Assembly (NCBI RefSeq): GCF_038396675.1
Contig: NC_088926.1
Coordinates: forward strand, 8,811,001-8,875,000
Direction: 5' to 3'
Length of the DNA stretch: 64,000 bases
Source of the DNA: Hydra vulgaris
Taxonomy: Eukaryota; Cnidaria; Hydrozoa; Anthoathecata; Hydridae
Shown here: positions 55,889 to 64,000 of the stretch, piece by piece
Numbering within the stretch: the first letter of the stretch is position 1
Layout of the letters: each line of letters begins with the position of its first letter
Notes under the pieces: generated by a model
What the model was told of the DNA's origin: nothing
Databases searched by the model: none
Seen by the model: the letters and a program-made list of their open reading frames with translations, nothing else
Made by a program: the position numbers and the translations under genes

Positions 55889-57202
55889 GTAAGTAAATGA
55901 CACTCTTAATAATTAAAACATCTCTAAGTATGTAAATTATTTTTATTATTCTCCAAAGGTTAATTAGATAATCTTTAAGTAAATAAAAAAACATATTTTT
56001 GTGTCTCAAGACTTTTGTGTCTATGTTATGTATATTAGGGATTATTTGTAGGGATCTGATATGGGATTGGGTACTGGTATAAGAATGATTATTAAAGTAC
56101 TTTTTGTTCTAAAAAATGTTTTCCAAAAAAAAAGTTATTTACAGAATAGTTTTTTAACACTATAAAACATTTATTTAAAGCTAGATAGCACATTTATCGC
56201 TCACTCTTATCATTTATCCCGTTTATCTTTAGTTTTATCTCAGTTTTTATCACATCAACTTTTGCAACTAAGTTTGTTTCTTGCTGATGTTCTGTAGCAT
56301 ATTGATATCCTTATTTCACTCAATTAACTTGTAGTGTTTTTAACAAAATTCTCGAAGCTTAATCCTGGAGCTTTATTATAAATTCTAAAAATTATTTAAT
56401 ATTAAACATATATTATTTAATCTTAAACAAGTTTTTTAATTTTAGTTTTAAATGTCACTTTTTTCTTTCTCATTCCTTTTTTTTAAAGATTCTTGGTTAC
56501 CTTGTTTTTTTCCGACTTATTGGTTGCTTTATAATATAATTAATACACACAACAAAAAATATTTTTTTCTCTGTTAATAAAGATATAAATGTTGTATTGC
56601 AGTTATTTGAAACATGTGATTCTGATATTGACTGTAGATTTTCAATCTTCAAATTATTTGAATCTTCTTGAAAGACAATCTGGATAAATAATGTATTTTC
56701 TAGTCTTTATTGAATGACACTTGCACTCAACAAAATTAGCTGTCATTGTTTTCAATAAAATTAGCAGTCATTGTTTCACTTTTTTTTTGACATTACTATT
56801 TTAATTTTTTATGTGAATTAAGTGCCACTTTTTCTGAGCAGTCTAATAAAACAAGAAGATTTGTAAAATTATATAGATAGATCAAAAAGATTTGTAAAAT
56901 TATATAGATAGGACTGTATTGTGCTGCTAACTGGTACTATTTCAATTTCAATTTTTAAAATAGTCTGTCAATAATCTATATTTATTTTATCAGTGTAGCC
57001 CTAGATATATATTAAAAAATAAATATTCTTTTTAAATATATATATCTTTAAAAAAAAAATATTGTATTTTTTTAATTCAATATTGTTTGTTTTTAAAGAT
57101 TTTTTATTTTTTTCTTTAGAATTTAACTAACAAATATATATATATATTTTTATATATGAAAATTTTTAAATTTTGAATGTTTAACATTTTATTGTTTTAT
57201 AG
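55889..57202 (+). other. KIN: KIN17 intron 2
   Basis: AT-rich, about 1.3 kb, with no recognisable mobile element apart from small duplications (AAAAGATTTGTAAAATTATA twice at about 56850-56910; a TTAGC(A/T)GTCATTGTTT unit twice near 56737-56780). Confidence 0.85.
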
Positions 57203-57246
57203 AGAATTTTTTGACGATTTTATATATCTGCTTTCAAGAAGGTTTG
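57203..57246 (+). CDS. KIN: KIN17, exon 3
   Basis: It follows TTTTATAG and uses phase 2 from exon 2 to give K-EFFDDFIYLLSRRFG. It ends one base into a codon before GTATGA (57247). It matches the EEFRNDFLELLRRRFG segment that directly follows in the human protein. A donor four bases earlier (GTTTGG) is possible but would cut the conserved RRFG. The next coding block (the family's TKRVHNNIVYNEY region) is not found before the window end, so intron 3 exceeds 6.7 kb. Confidence 0.92.
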
Positions 57247-57372
57247 GTATGACTAAAATTTTTTTTGCTTTATATTTTTGCTTATTTGTAAACAAAATAT
57301 AGCAGAAAAGAATAAACTGTAACAGTAGAATAAATTGTAACTTTTCTGAGTGAAAACAAAATCCTTGATACA

Positions 57373-57406
57373 GCAAGAATCACAAAGATATCTTTGTGAT
57401 TCTTGC
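57373..57406. repeat. Perfect 17-bp-arm palindrome without spacer
   Basis: GCAAGAATCACAAAGATA followed at once by its complement, then a further ACAAAGATATCTTTGT copy. It lies early in intron 3. Confidence 0.9.
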
Positions 57407-57419
57407 ACAAAGATATCTT

Positions 57420-58039
57420 TGTATAATGCATATATCTAAAATTAGACTCTATTATTTATTGTAATTTACGGCAAGCACCATTAGGCATTACAAACCGTGA
57501 AGATTGTATACATTTGCCAATAATGAGACTATTATTAAAAAAAATGTCTTTATTCAAATATTTCATAAAAAATCATCTTCATCCTATAGATACTTTTCTC
57601 AAAAAAGGATTGTTATTTAAGAAAAGTAATTTTTTTTAATATTTTCACCACAACAACACAAAAACTAGGTCAACAAAAAATTGCCGACTTCAGACACTAT
57701 CAGGTTGGCAGTTAGGTCGACATTGCCTATTGCCAACCCTAGTTTTAATGGCTGGTGTAGTATATAGAAAAGTATGTTTTTAATAAAAAGCAAAAATAAT
57801 AAAATAATTAGTACAAAGGCCAACAAAAAAAATACACATCAACATAAACAATACACAAATGTACACGTCTACATAAACGATACACAAAATTACACAACAG
57901 TATAAACAAAACATTGAAATACATGACAATATAATAAATACATCATAACACACAACATTATAAACAGTACACAAAAATACATGACAGTATCTAAGAATTA
58001 AAAAAATAAATAAATGCATATTTAATAACTTTAATAAAA
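57420..58039. other. Intronic stretch, nothing recognised
   Basis: Degenerate ATACACAAAAATACA-type simple repeats at about 57825-57985 explain a Cys/Val/Ile-rich minus-strand frame. No gene was seen. Confidence 0.4.
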
Positions 58040-59480
58040 TTCTTTTTTTATAAACAGTTTAAAAATTTGTTTGTTTAAATTTGAATTACTTAACACAAAA
58101 ACAGTTTTAAAAGTATCCAACTCATTCATTCAAGTTTTACTTACAAAACCCTTTTCTTATAATTACTGGCTTTTTTGCTTGGAGCTATTTCAGTGTGATT
58201 TTTAAACTTTTCAAACTAAAAAAAAAAAAAATTATGAACAAGAAGAGTTCAAATAAATTTTTTATATTAAAATTAAAGCGTGTACCCGAAATAAATGTAA
58301 AAGTAGAAAAACAACTAAAAAAAAAGTACTTCTCAATTTTTATTTCAAACCAAGAAATGATTTTAATAGAATAATATAAGAAGATCAAACATTAAAAAAA
58401 GAATTAATTATTCCTGTGGGAATCTAATAAAATTTCGAGCTTTTGCTTTAGTGGTACCCATAAGCTTGCGCACAGAATAAGAATCAAAACTATTTGATGC
58501 TTTTTTCAATGATATTTTAATATCTTTAATGTTTCTGCAAAGCTTTTTTGTTTTTTTTCATTTTTCTTTTAATAATAGCCCAGTACTTTTCAATAACTCT
58601 CAGTTCTAGGCAGTTTGGTGGATTTTCTGTTTTAGGCACAAATTTCACATTATTCTTTTTATACCATTCCATAGCTAGTTTACAATAATGAATTGAAGCT
58701 AAATCAGGCCAGAACACAGGTCTGTTATTGTGTAATTTAATGAAAGGTAAAAGGCCATTTTGTAAACATTCTTTAACATATATTTGACCAGAAAGTGTTG
58801 ACTGAGAAATTTAAGGTGCTGATTTTTTGCCACAACTACAAATAGCTCGCCAAATCAAAGCTTTTTTAGCAAACTTGTCATGTTTTGTGTATTTAAGTTT
58901 CTTATCTTCTTTTCCTCTATATTTGGCAATATAATAAACAGCACTAGGAATTTGTTGATGATCGTTCTTGATATATGTTTCATCGTCTTCAATAATACGA
59001 AAATTTTTAGAAATAAAATTGTCATACAACTTTCTGCCGTGGGTTCTTGCACTTTTTTTTTGAGTTTCAGAACGGTTGGGCACTTTTTGTGCTTTGAAAG
59101 AATGAAAACCATGTTTGTTTCTAACTTTTGCCACAAAACTATGAGAAAATTCATATATTTTTGCGCGTTCCCTTAGTGAAAGGCTTGGGCTATTCTTAAA
59201 ACTGTTAACCAGTTTTCTAACTAATTTTATATCTTTAAAACCATCCTTTCTTCTACCACCAAATTTGCATTTGATCAATTTTGTTTGAGAAAAAGGTTGA
59301 ATAACATGACTAACAGTGTTTAAATTTGGTCAAATAAAATGTTCTTTTTAACAAATTTTCTAGAAAACATTACGCTTGATTAAATAAATATCAGAAAAGC
59401 AACTGCTGACAATCGTTTCTCTGATTTATTTATATGATACAAAAAATTTCAGTGTAACTAACAAAGCTATAATTAAAATG
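58040..59480 (-). mobile_element. IS630/Tc1-type element with long ends (full-length-type copy)
   Basis: A left flank with TTTGTTTGTTTAAATTTGAA and GCTTGGAGCTATTTCAGTGT (58060-58200), a transposase on the minus strand, and a right flank (59290-59470) with AAATAAATATCAGAAAA and TTTCAGTGTAACTAAC. The two flanks are both found, without the transposase between them, at 60160-60800. The exact ends and target duplication could not be fixed. Confidence 0.7.
58413..59320 (-). pseudogene. IS630/Tc1-type transposase, nearly complete but broken
   Basis: The minus-strand open frame 59278-58811 starts IKCKFGGRRKDGF and has a helix-turn-helix region (LSLRERAKIYEFSHSFVAKV). The first catalytic Asp is in RIIEDDETYIKND, and KKALIWRAICSCGKKSAP follows. 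A single stop codon at about 58812 interrupts the frame, which continues ISQSTLSGQIYVKECLQNGL, then MFWPDLASIHYCKLA with the second Asp (58717-58526), and ELRVIEKYWAIIKRK with the Glu. A one-base slip near 58550 shifts the rest (ASNSFDSYSVRKLMG, ending near 58413). All three catalytic residues survive, and only one stop and one frameshift are evident. Confidence 0.85.
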
Positions 59481-60159
59481 TTTATAACTAAAATTAATAA
59501 TTAAAATGTAATCAATTTTCACAATTTTTTTTTTCTCCATGAATTTTTTTATTTAGATAAAAAACATAGTAGTAAAACATAGGCTGCTCCTGTTGCTTGC
59601 CAAATCTGTTTTAGACATGGATTTCACAGTTCATGCACTTATTTACTACTGCCAATGCCTATATATATACAAGCCTCAGCAGTAATGGCTCATACCCACC
59701 TTCACACCCATGTAAGTCAGTTTACATGGGCAAAATATAGCTCATGCAAATAAACAATTTTTTTTTTAAACAGCAAAATTTAATGTTTTTTAGGTTGAGT
59801 TGTATTTTACTTCCATAAACAAAAATGGTAAAAAATATCTGGCACATTTAAAATAAAATATCACTTTAATAAATATTATGTAATTATACAATAAAAAAAA
59901 GCAAAAAAATATTTATTCATTGTTAATTTTTTGTGAGCATCTTAAAGGTAAAAAAGTTCAGAAATAAAGATTTTTTAAAAATGTTTTGATAATTAAATTT
60001 TAATAAACTTAATAAGTTCAAATGACCATTTTTAAAATTTCATTAAAAAACATCTTAAAAAAACTGTTAAAAAACAACAACAAAGTACTAAAGAGCTTTG
60101 GTAGATTTTAAAAAGCTATTTAAATTTTATATTTTTAATTAAAAACTTTTTAAAAATAA
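59481..60159. other. Intronic AT-rich stretch, nothing recognised
   Basis: No ORF, RNA gene or element end can be supported here. Confidence 0.4.
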
Positions 60160-60800
60160 AATGTGCTTTTTAAAGCACAACATTTTTATAACTGTGTTTT
60201 TAACTTACAACCTAAAATGCGACTTAATCAAAGTGAAAATGATAGATACAGATTTATTCAAAACTTAAATTAAATCTTTTTTAATAAACAGTAATAAAAA
60301 TTTGTTTGTTTAAATTTGAATCAATTTTTAATAATAAAATTAAATTTGACTTATTTTTATATTTTATAATAGTAAATAATTAAGTTTTATTAAATTATAA
60401 AATAATTAAGTTTTATTAAATTACAAAAGCCTTTTCTTATAACTAATTATTTTCTTGCTTGGAGTAATTTCAGTGTAATTTTTAAATTTTTTAATTTAGG
60501 AAAGAATGTTTTAGAAAGAAGAAGAGTAACAAAGGAACTTTTTAAATATGAAAATAAGAAGAAATGCAACACAAAATAATATGTATGAAATAGTAAATCG
60601 TTTCAATAAAAAAGCTCATAATTTCTAATAAATTTTTCAACTCTTTTAAAATAGAGTTTAACAAATTTAGTCACATGCAACTTTGTTTTTAACAATTTTT
60701 CTAAAAAACTTTAATATGCTTAAATAAATATCAGAAAAACAACTTTTTCTGAGGATTGTTTTTCTGATGTATTCATGATATACAAAAGTTATTTAACATC
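60160..60800. mobile_element. Deletion derivative of the IS630/Tc1-type element
   Basis: The left part (60290-60500: TTTGTTTGTTTAAATTTGAA, CCTTTTCTTATAACTA, GCTTGGAGTAATTTCAGTG) matches 58060-58210. The part at 60640-60790 (AAATAAATATCAGAAAAACA and following) matches 59330-59440. The transposase is absent. The outer sequence 60180-60290 also matches the complement of 63890-63990. Confidence 0.7.
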
Positions 60801-61129
60801 GGTTTAATCAAGTTATCAAAATACAGAAGTTTTATTAAATTACAAAAGTTTACTTAATGTCCGTTTTAATTGATAAAATTATCAAAATACATAAGGTGTA
60901 TTTAAAAAAATTTAGTTATCGTTATTTAAAGTAGAAATTGTTTTCCAAAGAGGAAGATTATAGTCGAGACTCAAATGGTTATTTTTAATTAATGAAACAT
61001 CTAAAGTTAAAATTTGGCACCAAAATATCGGAACTGTTAAAACAAAATTTTGGAAAATTTTCAAAATAATTAAAAGGTCTGCAAACAAAAATGAAAACTA
61101 TTTGCACAAGTTTTAAAAGGTCATCCATT
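60801..61129. other. Gap, nothing recognised
   Basis: AT-rich sequence before the hAT relic; possibly its decayed upstream part. Confidence 0.35.
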
Positions 61130-61960
61130 TAATCATGGATTGCAAAACCCAATGGAGCAGCTTGTTGCTTATGCTAGACCGATTAATGAAGTTAAAATTA
61201 AAAAAGTTGTTGTGTTAAAATTGCACTTCTATTCTAGATTTAGAATTGGGTTTCAACATCAATGATTCAATTAAGATGAATGAAAAGGAATGTAGAAGGA
61301 TATCTGATTTAGTAGTAGTTTTGACTCCTTTTAAACCATCTTTGGTAGCACTTTTTCAACAAGATGCAACTTTAGTTTCCTCAGAAATTGCGTTAGAGTT
61401 CATGTTGACAAAAATAAAAGAACAGCAATTTGAAATCAGAAATCAATTGTATGATGTTTTGAGTCACCGAATTAAAGAGAAAAGAACACTGTTAAGGAGC
61501 TTAGTATATCTTTATGGCCAGATTACTTCATAAAAAGTCCCAGAAGTTTTGGTACCAAATGCAAGTACCCAAAATAAAAAAATTATGATAAACCTGATAA
61601 AGTGTTTAAGCTTAGCAGGTATAATAACAGCAGCAGACTTGAGTAGTGATAATTGTATTCTGTTGAATTAGACTTTTTCAAGCCTCATGTGTGATAATAA
61701 TGTCAAAACAATCAGTAAACAATTAAATGAAGTTATGGAAAAAAGGATTGGCAGCAATACGAACAAAATCTAAAAGGCTAGGAAGTATAACTTTTAAAGT
61801 TCAAAAAGAAATCCTGTTATTTGAAAGTGGTAACACAAGATGTGATCACCTTTAAAAAACATGATTATGTACTATCTGGATTTTTATGCTCAAATAGTTA
61901 AATACGATTAAACAATGAAATGGTGCTTTGATTTTCAAGGTAGTACTTTCAAAAATAAGT
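61130..61960 (+). pseudogene. hAT transposase relic, C-terminal part
   Basis: The plus-strand frame 61246-61533 reads ECRRISDLVVVLTPFKPSLV and so on to HRIKEKRTLLRSL, matching the helical region between the catalytic Asp and Glu in hAT transposases. Further on NEVMEKRIGSNTN (about 61728), KEILLFESGNTRCDHL (about 61805) and SGFLCSNS-IRLNNEMVL (about 61877) recall the dimerisation domain at the C-terminus. Stops and frame changes are numerous. It is a different lineage from the ZMYM1-like relics. Confidence 0.65.
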
Positions 61961-62011
61961 ATAACTCATGTATATTCATGCATGTTTATACTATTTTATA
62001 GCTTTCTATTC

Positions 62012-62085
62012 ACTCACTGACGAGTCCACATTTTTTTTTTGTGGAGGCCAAAACTTCACAGCGCTTTTTGAAGCAATTCTTTTGA
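62012..62085 (+). other. Degenerate hammerhead-ribozyme-like motif
   Basis: CTGACGAG is followed by stem TCCAC/GTGGA around a T-rich loop. Then CAAAAC (consensus GAAAC) and a stem TTCA/TGAA closed by C-G follow, with GCA where the cleavage site GUH should be. The layout fits a hammerhead, but two essential positions are changed and helix I is not evident, so activity is not expected. It may be chance. Confidence 0.2.
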
Positions 62086-62509
62086 TCGTACAGCCCTGAA
62101 ATTTTACAAATAATCTTTTGCCGACTAACAATAGCTATATTTGTTACATTTGATTCAATAATTCTTTTAGATTTACGATGCCCCACCTCCCCGTTGGTTA
62201 GATCTGGAACTCCGAAAAAAGTATCGGAAACCGAGAGGGCATCAAAAAGTGTTAAGTATCAATATAAATTTAATTAAAAATTTTACAAATATTCCACTTG
62301 TTAATTTCAGACAAATAAAAATGCGTCCAAAAAAGAACAAATACATCAACCGAGAAGAAGACCCAACCAACATTTAAATTAATAAAAAAAAATATGCTCC
62401 AAATATTTTTGTTAATTATTATATACAGAATTCAAAATAAATTTTTATTGAATATTAATCATAATCAATAAGTGTAATAATTCAATTTTATCAAGACTAA
62501 AAAGTAGAA

Positions 62510-62925
62510 AATAAAATAAATAAAAAAAGTATTTTAAAAATAGCTTTCCATTCAATCGACTAAAAAGTAGAAAATAACTTTTTTCTGTTTCTGGTACTTG
62601 TGGAAATCATGTACTTAGTAATAATCACTTTTGTAAAGCCAATACTGGATTTAAGTCAGATGCTTTCAAAATCAAATTCGTTTTAAATGTACATAAAGCT
62701 AAAGGCGCCAAACTTTCTATTCCTTTACTTCGATGAGTTTGTTTGTTTACATACGTACTTGAATTGCCTTCAATGTCTTCCAGTATTGGCTTTACAAAAG
62801 TGATTATTACTAAGTACATGATTTCCACGAGTACCAGAAACAGAAAAAAGTTATTTTCTACTTTTTAGTCGATTGAATAGAAAGCTATTTTTAAAAAGTT
62901 TTTTTTATTTATTTTATTTAGTTAT
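62510..62925. mobile_element. Fold-back element with nearly identical arms of about 140 bp
   Basis: Arms at about 62510-62649 and 62779-62925 are reverse complements. The inner 114 bases differ at only about two positions (for example CTTGTGG versus CTCGTGG). The spacer is about 129 bp. Non-coding; the minus-strand frame 62828-62625 is an artefact of the arms. Confidence 0.85.
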
Positions 62926-63111
62926 TATTTTTTATTTATACTGTGTTATCATTTTATGGTATTGTTTTATAATTTAAATTACTTTGGTTTATTATTGAAA
63001 AAAAGCATTTTAGTTATAAAATCATTAAGTTAATCATTTTTAAGTGTTTGATGAGTACTTAAAATATTAGTTCTTCTTAATCTTCACTTTCTACAATTGC
63101 GTTTTTTTCTA

Positions 63112-63185
63112 TTCAATCCCGGGATTTTCCAGGGACAAATTTCTTAATTCTGAAATCCCAGAATTAAAAATGTCCGGGATTTTTG
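63112..63185. repeat. TCCCGGGATT-type repeat fragment
   Basis: ATCCCGGGATTTTCCAGGGA, an AATTCTGAAATCCCAGAATT inverted pair and TCCGGGATTTTTG. It is likely a scrap of a DNA element; no flanking duplication is visible. Confidence 0.35.
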
Positions 63186-63440
63186 TCATCGCTACTTGTG
63201 TGTCACATTTCTTTTACGTCACTCAACTACTATGTAAAATATTCACAAAATACAAAGAATAAAGTCTTTTTTAGATTAACAAATTTTATTGTGTTTTATT
63301 TTTAAAGAGTGTTTTTAAGAAACAAAGATTTTTTATGTGTAAAGATTGCATATAAAATTTTGAAAAAGATAAGATTTTTATGTATAAAGATTGCATTTAA
63401 AACATTTTATAAAAGGTTATAAATGAACAGGCTGTGTTAG

Positions 63441-63536
63441 ATTATAATAATTTATCTAAAAATGATATTAGGAATATCATTTTTAGATAAATTATTATAA
63501 TAATTTACTGAATATCTGAATATTCAGTAAATTATT
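63441..63536. repeat. Two consecutive perfect palindromes
   Basis: A 29-bp perfect hairpin (63441-63469 with 63473-63501, spacer AGG) starts ATTATAATAATTTATCTAAA. It is directly followed by a second with 17-bp arms (63499-63515 with 63520-63536; AATAATTTACTGAATAT). The tandem hairpins share the AATAATTTA core. Confidence 0.9.
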
Positions 63537-63724
63537 ATTAAATTAATTTGCTTGGTATGATAAAACACACACAAATTGCCCACTTGGCACTATTGGTTGA
63601 AAAATACAGTATACATTTTAAAGTATAGTATAATTTTTTAATTTATTGATTTATAAAGTCAAAAGTGCTCTAGCAAGGTTGTGGCGAGTGAGTTTCTTTG
63701 TGAAATTTTTTTTTTTTTCTAATT

Positions 63725-64000
63725 TGGTAGGTTTAAAAACTACACTGAAATAGCTCCAAGCAAGAGAGCAAGTAAAAAAAAAAGACTTTCATAAATAAAA
63801 CTGAATGTGTACTTTTATAATTGTTTTTGTGTTACATAATTCAAATTTAACAAAAAAAAATTTGTTTCTGTATATTAAAAAAAGGTTTAATTTATGTTTT
63901 AAGTGTGTATCTATTATTTTAACTTTGATTAAATTAAAAACACAGCTATAAAAAAATTGTCTGTTAAAAATAATATACTGTTTTTAAAAAGTTTTAAATT
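63725..64000 (-). mobile_element. End of the IS630/Tc1-type element family, inverted, cut by window edge
   Basis: The reverse complement contains GCTTGGAGCTATTTCAGTGT, ACACAAAAACAATTATAAAAGT and AAATTTGAATTA in the order seen at 58060-58200. Further out it matches 60180-60290. It faces the copy at 60160, so 60160 to beyond 64000 could be the two ends of one element. Confidence 0.65.

Noticed and set aside
57780..58019. 79-codon Cys/Val/Ile-rich minus-strand frame resembling a membrane protein
   Set aside because: It is the translation of a degenerate ATACACAAAAATACA simple repeat.

Overview
This window looks like invertebrate animal DNA, very probably Hydra (inference). It is strongly AT-rich and full of microsatellites and short inverted-repeat elements. 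It carries a CR1-like non-LTR retrotransposon of the kind known to have expanded in Hydra, several hAT and Tc1/mariner families, and one intron-rich host gene. There are no bacterial-style operons and no CRISPR array.

The only convincing host gene is the start of KIN17 (human KIN), a nuclear zinc-finger DNA/RNA-binding protein. Three plus-strand coding exons lie at 40838-40957, 55794-55888 and 57203-57246. Intron 1 is about 14.8 kb, intron 2 about 1.3 kb, and intron 3 runs off the right edge. Everything from 40958 to 55793 therefore lies inside a host intron. It holds four copies of one jockey/CR1-like LINE family (two on each strand), a Penelope-like relic with a GIY-YIG remnant, a Tc1/mariner-type element, a hAT insertion with a perfect 8-bp target duplication, a relic of an uncharacterised transposon-borne gene, and long (TA)n tracts.

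Left of KIN17 the DNA is nearly all mobile. At 3261-6521 is an uninterrupted 1086-residue LINE protein (PHD finger, endonuclease, reverse transcriptase). From 11.2 to 15.1 kb an old LINE is split by a hAT element, which contains a PIF/Harbinger-like element, which in turn contains a tRNA-like segment and a fold-back. A broken Tc1 element lies at 15.96-17.98 kb and two small non-autonomous hATs with perfect target duplications follow. Then come a hAT relic, two different LINE relics, and a compound block at 28.5-32.2 kb. That block has a U2-snRNA-like chimera, a tRNA-like palindrome, a fold-back, an IS630-type transposase relic and a GGGGAGAG-ended element, all between two inverted copies of an AACGTT-rich repeat. 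Two more hAT relics (36.2-38.6 and 39.0-40.3 kb) precede KIN17.

Right of exon 3, presumably in intron 3, are a broken IS630/Tc1-type transposase with its ends, a shorter copy of the same family, a third end in inverse orientation, another hAT relic, and fold-backs with near-identical arms.

The annotation was done by eye: boundaries of decayed elements are approximate, and family names rest on motifs and remembered family features, not on searches.
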